Shown here: one piece after another, positions 33,192 to 43,711 of the stretch
Layout: each line of letters begins with the position of its first letter
Numbering within the stretch: position 1 is the first letter of the stretch
Assembly (NCBI GenBank): GCA_029237695.1
Contig: CM055269.1
Span: forward strand, 31,964,956-32,028,955
DNA from: Conchocele bisecta
Taxonomy: Eukaryota; Mollusca; Bivalvia; Lucinida; Thyasiridae
Reading direction: 5' to 3'
Length of the DNA stretch: 64,000 nucleotides
The notes under the pieces: model-generated
The model's input: only the letters and a program-made list of their open reading frames with translations
What the model was told of the DNA's origin: nothing
Databases searched by the model: none
Program-made: the position numbers and the translations under genes

Positions 33192-36100
33192 CTAAACAGA
33201 GAAATTATAACATAACTTTTTATTTTGACCATTGATTCGTCGATCTGACTCATATTGCAACTAGAACATGAGTTGATAGAACACGTATGCCCCACCAACC
33301 GCTTTGATGGTAAACAAGGCGAAAGGGGAAGATAATACATGGCCCAGTGACAAATCAAAACTAAACAAGAGTTGTCAGAAGACAACGAAGCTCACCTGTT
33401 GGCAGCCTTCACTCAAATTTGGCACAGTTGTATAAAAAAACATGAATATTATATAACTTGACCTTGGGTTAAGGGGTGTGCGGTGGACCTTGACATTGGG
33501 GTCAGTGGTGGAAGGTGGGTCGTGGATTTGTTATAGCATGATGTAGCATATTAAGATAAATGCATGTATGAAATATCAATGCGCTCCCTGAAAACAGAAG
33601 TAGAACCAAATTTAACCCAACGTTAAGTTTATGAACGCACTAAGTTGGTGATTTTCTACAGCATGATAGCTATTCACATAAGGAATACATGTATGAATGT
33701 GCTAAGTTTGTGACCTTGACCTTGGGGAAAGGGGTGTGGTGGGTGGGTCATGGATTTGCTGCAACACAATACAGAATCATCAGATGAATGCATGTATGAA
33801 ATATCAAGGCGTTCCCTGTAAAGAAACAGAAATTATACAAAGACATTTACTCCAACAACGTTAAGGTTATGAATGTGCTAAGATTGTGACCTTGACCTTG
33901 GGGTAAGCGGTGGGCGGTGGGTCATGGATTTACTATAGCACGATAGGGTATCATCAGATGCATGCATGTATGAAATATCAAGGCGTTCCATGAAAGGAAA
34001 CAGATGTTATAAGACATTTACCCCAACGTTAAGTTTATGAATGTGCTAAGATTGTGACCTTCACCTTGGGGTAAGGGGTGGGCGGTGGGTCATGGATTTA
34101 CTAAAGCACGATAGGGTATCATCAGATGCATGCATGTATGAAATATCAAGGCGTTCCATGAAAGGAAACAGATGTTATAAGACATTTACCCCAACGTTAA
34201 GTTTATGAATGTGCTAAGTTTGTTACCTTCACCTTGGGGTAAGGGGTGGGGATGGGTCATGGATTTGCTATAGCACGATAGAGTATCATCAGATAAATGC
34301 ATGTATGAAATATGAAGGCGTTCCCTGTAAAGAAACAGAAATTACACAACATTTACCCCAACATTAAGTTTATGAACATGCTAAGTTTGTGACCTTGACC
34401 TTGGGGTAAGGGTTGGGTGGTGTGTTTTGGATTTGCTACATCATGATAGAGGGTCATCTGAGGAAAGCATGTATGAAATATCAAGGCGTTCCATGAAAGG
34501 AAACATATGTTATAAAACACTTACCCCAACGTTAAGTTTATGAATGTGCTAAGTTTGTGACCTTGACCTTGGGGTAAGGGGTGGGCGGTGGGTCAGTAAG
34601 ATTTACTATATTTCTCTGATAGGGTATCATCAGATGCATGCATGTATGAAATATCAAGGCGTTCCATGAAAGGAAACAGATGGTATAAGACATTTACCCG
34701 AACGTTAGTTTATGAATGTGCTAAGTTTGTGACCTTGGGGTAAGGGGTGGGGGTGGGTCATGGATTTGCTATAGCACGATAGAGTATCATCAGATGAATG
34801 CATGTATGAAATATGAGGCGTTCCCTGTAAAGACAGAAGTTACACAACATTTACCCCAACATTAAGTTTATGAACATGCTAAGTTTGTGACCTTGACCTT
34901 GGGGTAACGGATGGGTGGTTGGTCGTGTATTTGCTACAGCACGATAGAGGGTCATCTGAGGAATGCATGTATGAAATATCAAGGCGTTCCATGAAAGGAA
35001 ACAAATGTTATAAGACATTTACCCCAACGTTAAGTTTATGAATGTGCTAAGTTTGTGACCTTGACCTTGGGGTAAGAGGTGGACGGTGGGTCATGGATTT
35101 GCTATAGCATGATAGGGTATCATCAGATGAATGCATGTATGAAATATCAAGGCGTTCCATGAAAGGAAACAGATGTTACATTTACCACAACTTTAAATTT
35201 ACGAATGTGCTAAGTTTGTGACCTTGACCTTGGGGAAAGCGGTGGGGTGTCATGGATTTGCTATAGCACGATAGAGTATCATCAGATAAATGCATATGAA
35301 ATATGAAGGCGTTCCCTGTAAATAAACAGAAGTTACACAACATTTACCCCAACGTTAAGTTTATGAATGTGCTAAGTTTGTGACCTTGACCTTGGGGAAA
35401 GGGGTGGCGGGTGGGTCATGGATTTGCTATAGCACGATAGAGTATCATCAGATGAATGCATGTATGAAATATGAAGGCGTTCCCTGTAAAGAAACAGAAG
35501 TTACACAACATTTACCCCAACATTAAGTTTATGAACATGCTAAGTTTGTGACCTTGACCTTGGGGTAACGGATGGGTGGTTGGTCGTGTATTTGCTACAG
35601 CACGATAGAGGGTCATCTGAGGAATGCATGTATGAAATATCAAGGCGTTCCATGAAAGGAAACAAATGTTATAAGACATTTACCCCAACGTTAAGTTTAT
35701 GAATGTGCTAAGTTTGTGACCTTGACCTTGGGGTAAGAGGTGGACGGTGGGTCATGGATTTGCTATAGCATGATAGGGTATCATCAGATGAATGCATGTA
35801 TGAAATATCAAGGCGTTCCATGAAAGGAAACAGATGTTACATTTACCACAACTTTAAATTTACGAATGTGCTAAGTTTGTGACCTTGACCTTGGGGAAAG
35901 CGGTGGGGTGTCATGGATTTGCTATAGCACGATAGAGTATCATCAGATAAATGCATATGAAATATGAAGGCGTTCCCTGTAAATAAACAGAAGTTACACA
36001 ACATTTACCCCAACGTTAAGTTTATGAATGTGCTAAGTTTGTGACCTTGACCTTGGGGAAAGGGGTGGCGGGTGGGTCATGGATTTGCTATAGCACGATA

Positions 36101-36472
36101 GAGTATCATCAGATGAATGCATGTATGAAATATCAAGGCGTTCCCTGTAAAGAAACAGAAGTTATAAAAAGACATTTACCACAACGTTAAGTTTATGATG
36201 TTGATCTTGGGGAAAGGGGTGGGTCATGGATTTGCTGTAGCACAATAGAGGATCATCAGATGAATGCATGTATGAAATATCAAAGCGTTCCCTGTAACGA
36301 AACAGAAGTTACACAACATTTACCCCAACGTTAAGTTTATGAACATGCTAAGTTTGTGACCTTGACCTTGGGGTAAGGGTTGTGTGGTGGGTTGTGGATG
36401 AATGCATGCATGAAATATCAAGGCGTTCCATGAAAGGAAACAGATGTTATAAAACATTTACCCCAACGTTAG

Positions 36473-36721
36473 TGGATGGAAGGTGGGTACAAGCGATGGG
36501 TAATTTAACGATCGGGGTTCATCCTTACCGGAATTCTGACTGGAGACCTGGTTTGGCCCTCACATACGTCTTTGGCATTTTGTATGTGACAGTTGAATCT
36601 GGTTATACCCCTTATGTGAGTATTACGATTATTCGTAATCCTATTTTAGGGGAAGGGGCCAAGTGACTTTGGTGTGGTATGGACCTGCCACCAGGTCAGG
36701 TTATTCTAATTTCAGGGCTGA
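36473..36721 (+). repeat. Truncated SINE locked into a satellite unit, copy 1
   Basis: It begins at the same point of the monomer (caacgttag|tgg) as the full SINE at 2200, but its 3' half is deleted after cagggctga, where monomer sequence resumes. Confidence 0.75.
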
Positions 36722-37468
36722 GGTGGTATGAGGTGGGCGGTGGGTCAAGGATTTGCTTTTTAGCATGATAGGGTATCATCAGATGAATGCATGTATGAAA
36801 TATCAAGGCGTTCCATGAAAGGAAACAGATGTTACATTTACCCCAACGTTAAGTTTACGAATGTGCTAAGTTTGTGATCTTGACCTTGGGGAAAGGGGTG
36901 GGTGTCATGGATTTGCTATAGCACGATATAGTATCAGCAGATGAATGCATGTATGAAATATGAAGGCATTCCCTGTAAATAAACAGAAGTTACACAACAT
37001 TTACCCCAACGTTAAGTTTATGAATGTGCTAAGTTTGTGACCTTGACCTTGGGGAAAGGGGTGGCGGGTGGGTCATGGATTTGCTATAGCACGATAGAGT
37101 ATCATCAGATGAATGCATGTATGAAATATCAAGGCGTTCCCTGTAAAGAAACAGAAGTTATAAAAAGACATTTACTCCAACGTTAAGTTTATGATATTGA
37201 TCTTGGGGAAAGGGGTGGGTCATGGATTTGCTGTAGCACAATAGAGGATCATCAGATGAATGCATGTATGAAATATCAAAGCGTTCCCTGTAACGAAACA
37301 GAAGTTACACAACATTTACCCCAACGTTAAGTTTATGAACATGCTAAGTTTGTGACCTTGACCTTGGGGTAAGGGTTGTGTGGTGGGTTGTGGATGAATG
37401 CATGCATGAAATATCAAGGCGTTCCATGAAAGGAAACAGATGTTATAAGACATTTACCCCAACGTTAG

Positions 37469-37717
37469 TGGATGGAAGGTGGGTACAAGCGATGGGTAAT
37501 TTAACGATCGGGGTTCATCCTTACCGGAATTCCGACTGGAGACCTGGTTTGGCCCTCACATACGTCTTTGGCATTTTGTATATGACAGTTGAATCTGGTT
37601 ATACCCCTTATGTGAGTATTACGATTATTCGTAATCCTATTTTAGGGGAAGGGGCCAAGTGACTTTGGTGTGGTATGGACCTGCCACCAGGTCAGGTTAT
37701 TCTAATTTCAGGGCTGA
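37469..37717 (+). repeat. Truncated SINE locked into a satellite unit, copy 2
   Basis: Nearly identical to 36473-36721, with the same deletion breakpoint, 996 bp downstream. It therefore arose by amplification of the satellite block and not by a second insertion. Confidence 0.8.
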
Positions 37718-38750
37718 GGTGGTATGAGGTGGGCGGTGGGTCATGGATTTGCTTTTTAGCATGATAGGGTATCATTAGATGAATGCATGTATGAAATATC
37801 AAGGCGTTCCATGAAAGGAAACAGATGTTACATTTACCCCAACGTTAAGTTTACGAATGTGCTAAGTTTGTGATCTTGACCTTGGGGAAAGGGGTGGGGT
37901 GTCATGGATTTGCTATAGCACAATATAGTATCAGCAGATGAATGCATGTATGAAATATGAAGGCATTCCCTGTAAATAAACAGAAGTTACACAACATTTA
38001 CCCCAACGTTAAGTTTATGAATGTGCTAAGTTTGTGACCTTGACCTTGGAGTAAGGGCTGGGTGGTGGGTCATGGATTTGCTACAGCATGATAGAGGGTC
38101 ATCTGAGGAATGCATGTATGAAATAACAAGGTGTTCCATGAAAGGAAACAGAAGTTATAAGACATTTACCCAACGTTAAGTTTATGAATGTGCTAAGTTT
38201 GTGACCTTGACCTTGGGGTAAGGGATGGGCGGTGGGTCATGGATTTTCTACAGCATGATAAAGGGTCATCTGAGGAATGCATGTATGAAATAACAAGGTG
38301 TTCCATGAAAGGAAACAGAAGTTATAAGACATTTACCCCAACGTTAAGTTTATGAATGTGCTAAGTTTGTGACCTTGACCTTGGGGTAAGGGATGGGCGG
38401 TGGGTCATGGATTTGCTACAGCACGATAGAATATCATCAGATGAATTCATGTATGAAATATCAAGGCGTTCCATGAAAGGAAACAGATGTTATAAGACAT
38501 TTAACCCAACGTTAAGTTTATGAATGTGCTAAGTTTGTGACCTTGACCTTGTGGTAAGGGCTGGGTGGTGGGTCATTGATTTTCTACAGCATGATAGAGG
38601 GTCATCTGAGGAATGCATGTATGAAATAACAAGGTGTTCCATGAAAGGAAACAGAACTTATAATACATTTACCCCAACGTTAAGTTTGTGGACGCCGACG
38701 CCGCCGGGGGTATGCCATAAGCTCTTCTGCACTTCGTGCAGGCGAGCTAC

Positions 38751-39570
38751 AAATGTGTTCATAGAATATGGATGCCTCACAAAGCGCTTTGATAGTAAAT
38801 GAGGCAAAATTGCAAAATAAGAAGTCCTACGTATTAAAATTGTAGGTTAATGTCACATGGAGGTCATTTGATTCACAGTGGGATGCGGTGAACCACACTG
38901 GCTCATGATAGTGTGTAAGTATGGTGGCTGAAGACGTAATGCTATTAAAGATACAAGCTAAAACAAGAACTCAGGCATCGTTAAACTAAGCTAAACAAGA
39001 GTGTCGAAGATCACAATATACGCCCGCTGTCAAAATCAATAAGCTTCTTCGTCTTGCCGTGATAAATATGTATACCGAATTTGGTTACAATCCGTCAAGT
39101 AGACCATTAGTTATTGCTTGGACAAGCTGTGCCCGCCCGCCACCTGCCCACCCGCCCGTACAAGATGAATACATAATACGTCCCATTTTTTCAAACGGGC
39201 GTATAAAAAACTGTTCATAAATTATTGAATAAACAAATAAGAAACTGTATCGCTCAACTGAAAATATTATCCCCATTATAAAGTAAATCAAAAATGTCAC
39301 AGACTATCGATTATATATACCAAGTTGCATAAAAATTTATCTGCAAGTTAATAAAGTCATTTGAATAACTGTTCAGTCCATGGGGGGTTGATGAATCACA
39401 GGGAAAAAATAGTCAGTTTTGCATTTCAAGCCCAGAAAAGGAAAACATAAGCAATTTATAACAAAAACTAGAAATGTGGCCTGTCGGCACACGAATGTCC
39501 CCGCTGGCAGCCAAAGAAAACGAGGCATATTTGATTATAAGCCATTATGCGAGCGCTAAGGTTTCAAACG
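38751..39570. other. Spacer and start of family F element
   Basis: Nothing is recognised until acaagagtgtcgaagatcac near 38996, which resembles the start at 49148 (acaagagtgccgaaggtcac) and so marks the beginning of the next array-bearing element. The minus frame at 39085 is unrecognised. Confidence 0.45.
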
Positions 39571-40763
39571 CATCAAGTCTGTGACCTTGATCCTGGGCTT
39601 AGCGGGGGCGGGACGAATGTGGATTTGTCATAGGACGGCAGAGGACCATTGGAGCAATGCATGTGTGAAATGTGAAGCAGATCCGAGCAAGGAAACACAC
39701 ATTATAAGCCATTTACCCGAGCGTTAAGGTTTCGAACGCACCAAGTATGTGACCTTGACCCTGGTCTTAGCGGGGGCGGGACGAATGTGGATTTGTGACG
39801 ACAGGGCGGTAGAGGACCATTGGAGCAATGCGTGTGTGAAATGTGAAGCAGATCCGAGCAAGGAAACACAAATTATAAGCCATTTACTTGAGCGTTAAGG
39901 TTTCGAACGCACCAAGTCTATGACCTTGATCCTGGGCTTAACGGGGGCAGGACGAATGTGGATGTGCCACAGGGCAGTAGAGGACCATCGGAGCACTGTG
40001 TGTGTGAAATGTAAAGCAGATCAGAGCAAGGAAACTATAAGCCATTTACTCGAGCGTTAAGGTTTTGAACGCACCAAGTATGTGACCTTGACCCTGGGCT
40101 TAGCAGGGGCGGGACGAATGTGGATTTGTCACAGGGCGGTAGAGGACCATTGGAGCAATGTGTGTGTGAAATGTGAAGCTGATCCGAGCAAGGAAACACA
40201 AATTATAAGCCATTTACCCGAGCGTTAAGGTTTCGAACGCACCAAGTCTGTGACCTTGACCCTGGGATTAACGGGGGCGAAGCGAATGTGAATTTGTCAC
40301 AGGGAGATAGAGGACCATTGGAGCACTGTGTGTGTGAAATGTAAAGCAGATCCGAGCAAGGAAACAGAAATTATAAGCCATTTACTCAAGAGTTAAGGTT
40401 TCGAACGCACCAAGTATGTGACCTTGACCCTGGGCTTAGCGGGGGCGGGACAAATGTGGATTTGTCACAGGGCGGTAGAGTACCATTGGAGCACTGTGTG
40501 TGTGAAATGTAAGGCAGATCCGAGCAAGGAAACATAAATTATAAGATATTTACTCGAGCGTTAAGGTTTCGAACACACCAAGTATGTGACCTTGACCCTG
40601 GGCTTAGCAGGGGCGGGACCAATGTGGATTTGTCACAGGGCGGTAGAGGACCATTGGAGCAATGCGTGTGTAAAATGTGAAGTAGATCCGAGCAAGGAAA
40701 CATAAATTATAAGCCATTTACCTGAGCGTTAAGGTTTCGAACGCACCAAGTCTGTGACCTTAA
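39571..40763 (+). repeat. Monomer family F array (~165 bp), left part
   Basis: Seven units with tgaccttgaccctgggctta, gcgggggcgggacgaatgtg, gaccattggagcaatgcgtg, gatccgagcaaggaaacaca and cgagcgttaaggtttcgaac. The layout parallels family A (both have gtgaccttgacc, a ggaaac block and a cgttaagtt/cgttaaggtt block), so both probably descend from one bivalve satellite. The array is cut by the element at 40770 and resumes at 48874. Confidence 0.8.
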
Positions 40764-40769
40764 CCTTGG
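40764..40769 (+). repeat. Left flank of Polinton-like insertion (6-bp near-duplication)
   Basis: CCTTGG, compared with CCTGGG at 48874-48879: 5 of 6 match. Both fall at the same point of the family F monomer. Polintons make 6-bp duplications. Confidence 0.6.
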
Positions 40770-40968
40770 AGTAGTAGTAAGGGAGTCAAAATGATACCAC
40801 CTACCGTGATATCATTTATAACCCTCTATAATACCCCCACCACCCCCGAAAATCAAAAAATTGGTTAACAAGGAAAATTGTCTCCCGACAGCAAATTTAT
40901 GAATTTTTGGAGAAAATAATTTTGAAAAGAGGGAGTCCCAATTATATTGGTAATTGACTTTGAAAAAA
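40770..40968 (+). repeat. Left terminal inverted repeat of element 1
   Basis: It pairs with 48674-48873. Only a few differences are seen over ~199 bp (near 40849-40852, 40869 and 40961), which suggests a fairly recent insertion or continuing repair of the ends. As in protein-primed replicons, such ends would serve as replication origins (inferred). Confidence 0.9.
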
Positions 40969-41000
40969 TTTAAAAAATATATTGGTGTCATAAATACATC

Positions 41001-41034
41001 ATGTTTTTTCACGTCCAAATTGAACAGATACATT
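41001..41034 (+). promoter_or_regulatory. Shared promoter-like motif, copy 1
   Basis: ATGTTTTTTCACGTCC followed by AAATTGAACAGATACAT, 31 bp before the gene at 41065. The same motif occurs twice, back to back, at 48284-48346. The core CACGTCCAATTGAACA contains a CCAAT box. Confidence 0.6.
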
Positions 41035-41064
41035 TCATAGGTTATAATAAAATATTATAACAAA

Positions 41065-41403
41065 ATGGATAATAAAATAGAATGGGAATTGGAATTTTGT
41101 AATGTCTTTGGTGAAAAATATTACTATAAATTGAAAACACTATGCAAAATCGAATACATGAAATATCAGCGTAATTTATTACACTCCGATAAAAGCGTTG
41201 CATTTACAATATTATACCGGCAATTATGTCGCCGGTACAAGGATCAAATTCGTGAAACGAAGCGACTAAATAGGATCGGAGAACAACTACCGGAACATCA
41301 TAAAACTAATTTTATAAAACCGTTTAAAATCAACGATTCGTTTACGGATATGCGTTTCTACAATCATATTGTAATGGATTTGAAAATTCTAATTGGAAAT
41401 TGA
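41065..41403 (+). CDS. Small unknown protein of element 1 (112 aa)
   Basis: An intact 112-aa frame starts 31 bp after the shared promoter motif, which supports this start. The protein is basic and rich in Lys, Arg, Tyr and Asn, with a predicted helical middle (IEYMKYQRNLLHSDKSVAFT, then ILYRQLCRRYKDQIRETKR) and no signal peptide, membrane segment or metal-binding pattern. I recognise no family. Its position next to a terminal repeat and its tandem duplicate (41437-41781) suggest a small accessory or DNA/RNA-binding protein of the element, which is only a guess. Confidence 0.6.
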   Translation: MDNKIEWELEFCNVFGEKYYYKLKTLCKIEYMKYQRNLLHSDKSVAFTILYRQLCRRYKDQIRETKRLNRIGEQLPEHHKTNFIKPFKINDSFTDMRFYNHIVMDLKILIGN

Positions 41404-41436
41404 ACAGAAAAAACAAGTACCAATATTATTAGAGAA

Positions 41437-41781
41437 AATGGATAATACAATACAATTGGAATAGAAAGTTTTTAATGGCTGTGTTGAAGAAGTTTACGAA
41501 GAATACGGGGGTTATATCCTATATATAAATTCTATAAAATGAGAACACTAGGCGATATCGAATACATGAATACCAGCGTAATTTACACTCCGATAAAAAC
41601 GTTGCATTTACAATATTATACCGGCAATTATGTCAACTATACAAGAGGCAAATACAAACATTAAGACGGATAATGCGTATCGGATATGAAACTAAGGTGT
41701 ATTATATAAAACTATTAAAACCCAACGATTCGTTTACGAATGTACATTTCTACGATATCACTTATAAAGATATGTTGTAAT
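41437..41781 (+). pseudogene. Decayed tandem copy of the 112-aa gene
   Basis: It starts atggataatacaatacaatt, parallel to the intact gene's atggataataaaatagaatg. It keeps long matches (atcgaatacatgaa, ttacactccgataaaa, gttgcatttacaatattata, ccggcaattatgtc, cccaacgattcgtttacg), but an early stop and several shifts break it. It is a head-to-tail duplication within the element, older than the present insertion. Confidence 0.75.
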
Positions 41782-42402
41782 CACAAACACCAAGCAGACG
41801 ACAATGTTCCAATTACACGCGTTATGAAAATGTAAATTAGGTGTCCCACCTTACACGTATATTAAGTGTCCATTTATAGAGAGGTTTACACGATTACGTC
41901 TTCCGGGATGGAAAATAAACACACTGTAATATATATTACACACGCGGTTATTTATAGCCTTATCGATGGTATGTAAACGGGCTATCGATTTACACAGGTG
42001 GTGTACACAGTTTTATATAAACACTTAGTGAGGGTTATATAGTTCACGAATTTACCGGGATGGTTCGTTATTTAATTAATTTTAATAAAAATATAAAAAT
42101 ATTTATAAATTTAAGCTGAACACCCCCTAATTATATAGAAAACATATTAATTAATATAATAAAATAATTAATTAATAATAAATAACAATTCTTTTTATTT
42201 CACCAGCAAAGTTAAGTTTATATACGAGAAATAAACACAGTTCGGTGTCGGGACGCCGGCATTAATATCTCAACAGTGAGATAAGTTTCGCCACATGTAC
42301 TTCACTCTGGCCGCTCTGCACATTATAGCGGATGGAGGTAACGATGAGGTGGGGTCCGCGGTATCGGTCCAATGATGGGGTGTAGGAGATGTGAGTGTAA
42401 CA
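41782..42402. other. AT-rich non-coding part of element 1
   Basis: No frame of note. It has taatta-rich runs (42129-42200) and two occurrences of accgggatgg/ttccgggatgg (41900, 42055). It may hold regulatory or origin sequence. Confidence 0.4.
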
Positions 42403-42510
42403 CACCTCGCTAAGCCGAAAAAATAAAAAAATAGAAGAAATTTAAGCGAAGGCTTAGCGGGGTGGACCAAGAAGGGTTTTACTGGCGCGGGTTCGAGCCT
42501 CGGTGGAACC
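42403..42510 (+). ncRNA. Structured element with tRNA T-arm-like hairpin
   Basis: cacctcgctaagcc pairs fully (one G-U) with ggcttagcggggtg, giving a 14-bp stem around an A-rich loop. Next to it ggttttactg pairs, with wobbles, with cggtggaacc around gcgcgggttcgagcct, which carries the GGTTCGAGCC box of tRNA T-arms. No full cloverleaf with an anticodon arm is evident. It could be a tRNA-like element captured by the virus-like element, a pol III box B promoter, or chance. Confidence 0.35.
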
Positions 42511-42569
42511 TAAAACTTCCTTTCTTTTTTTTTCTTTTTAAATTGTTTTTCTTTAAATTAATTATAAAA

Positions 42570-43022
42570 TTAATTATTTAATAAAAATATTAATTTCCTC
42601 CGATCTCCAAGTTTTACCCTAAATTTATCCCAATCAGTACTCTCAATCTTGGGCATGGTGGCGCGCGCTTTGATTCTAATATCATTTTTTAATTTTTCAT
42701 ATCTCCCCATTTCTTCCACCACGGATTCAAACTCTAAATTTGATATTTTCTTATCAGCCAACGCTTTGGACACCATAACGTCGATGGTATTTTTCTTAGA
42801 CCTGGCGAGAACAGATATTCTATCATGTTTTCTACATTTTTTCTCGAGTTTTCCACCCGACGCCCTAATTACCATACACAACAACCCAGAAACGGCCGAC
42901 ACCGCACATAAAATCCCCGCTACAGGAACCGTTATAATGGTGGATATAGTTGCAGCTGTCCCCACCCCACACAACACAGAAACACTCGCCAGAGCCGTGC
43001 TAGATGCTTCAGCCATGTTCAC
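42570..43022 (-). CDS. Two-membrane-segment helical protein of element 1 (150 aa)
   Basis: A complete 150-aa frame. Residues ~9-55 form two hydrophobic segments split by a short turn (ASVSVLCGVGTAATISTIIT, then VAGILCAVSAVSGLLCMVI). A charged helical part follows (KLEKKCRKHDRISVLARSKK, later ALADKKISNLEFESVVEEMG) to the end. A hairpin of two membrane helices plus a soluble helical tail resembles uncharacterised proteins I recall from cnidarian and bivalve mobile elements, and in form the SLATT-type membrane proteins; neither was checked. It may act in membranes of the host cell or in a virion membrane. It has kept its frame while the polymerase has not. It lies downstream of the shaft gene in the same direction with a ~260-bp spacer. 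Confidence 0.65.
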   Translation of the reverse strand: MNMAEASSTALASVSVLCGVGTAATISTIITVPVAGILCAVSAVSGLLCMVIRASGGKLEKKCRKHDRISVLARSKKNTIDVMVSKALADKKISNLEFESVVEEMGRYEKLKNDIRIKARATMPKIESTDWDKFRVKLGDRRKLIFLLNN

Positions 43023-43285
43023 CGCGCGTCTATATTTTTAGCGTTTCTTTTTCTATTTGTATATTCTCTAACTAAAATATCCTGCATAGCGACGATATTA
43101 TTCAACCTAAAATCTGAACTTCTTTCGTTAATTGTACACAGTGTTGATGGAGTGGTATTGACAATTGGAAGCGTTGATTCGTTCATGATTTTCAATATAT
43201 TAGTATTTACAAAATAAGTTCATTAACAATGAGACAATAGTGGAAGAACTCTGGGTCACCGATTTTCGTAACAAAGTTAATAACA

Positions 43286-43711
43286 CTACCTTTGAGAAAG
43301 TCTAATTCGATCATAACCGGAGAACGAAACCACCGTCGAACTATCTCCAGAGATTTTAGTGACTCCAACCCCCCGTTCTTCCCCATCTACTACAATATTT
43401 ATCGAGACCGCGCCCACAGGTTTACCACTAGCATTAACCGAGCAGACCGCCATTTGGATAACTTCACCTGCAGCTGTCATAGCGTGTCCCCCACATTTAT
43501 TACTCGCTTTGGCACCGAACGAATATTCATAGTGCCCCTCAACCAATGGGCCCCGCTTCTCAGCCCAAACTGTTATGACACCTTTTGGCGTTTTCATTGT
43601 TCGCACTATTCCGGCAAGCGCACTATTTGAGTTATATGCCTCAGTACGAACTCGTTTTACTTTATCATCAACCGCAACAAGTGATTCATCAACGGCGCGG
43701 ATAGATTGCAA
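43286..43711 (-). CDS. Fibre-like head domain (141 aa frame) of the shaft protein
   Basis: The frame starts within the shaft frame and continues the same protein after a one-base shift near 43712-43720. Residues ~8-35 (VDESLVAVDDKVKRVRTEAY) prolong the coiled coil. From ~40 to 141 the sequence is rich in Gly, Val, Ser and alternating hydrophobics (GVITVWAEKRG, SINIVVDGEERGVGVTKIS), as in a beta-sandwich. A long coiled-coil stalk ending in a compact beta domain is the plan of viral fibres and other trimeric spikes, so a receptor-binding or host-surface role is inferred from form only. No sequence family is recognised. Confidence 0.55.
   Translation of the reverse strand: MQSIRAVDESLVAVDDKVKRVRTEAYNSNSALAGIVRTMKTPKGVITVWAEKRGPLVEGHYEYSFGAKASNKCGGHAMTAAGEVIQMAVCSVNASGKPVGAVSINIVVDGEERGVGVTKISGDSSTVVSFSGYDRIRLSQR

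Larger units (their letters stand above)
33365..38750 (+). mobile_element. HINE-like element, second copy with ~170-bp array and higher-order repeats
   Basis: Same start (acaagagttgtcagaagaca) and same 3' hairpin end (38719-38748, followed by CTAC) as 571-4359, but 5.4 kb long. About 30 monomers are present. Blocks recur at ~660 bp (34855 and 35515) and ~996 bp (36230 and 37226). The second pair carries a captured truncated SINE. Open frames at 36382, 37378 and 38551 are satellite/SINE sequence, not genes. Confidence 0.7.

Noticed and set aside
36382..37662. Two nearly identical 94-aa frames, and the related 98-aa frame at 2098
   Set aside because: They consist of satellite monomer plus SINE sequence; similarity reflects repeat copies, not protein conservation.
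42649..43041. 130-aa plus frame opposite the membrane protein
   Set aside because: Antisense shadow; the minus frame has a coherent two-helix membrane pattern and fits the gene order.
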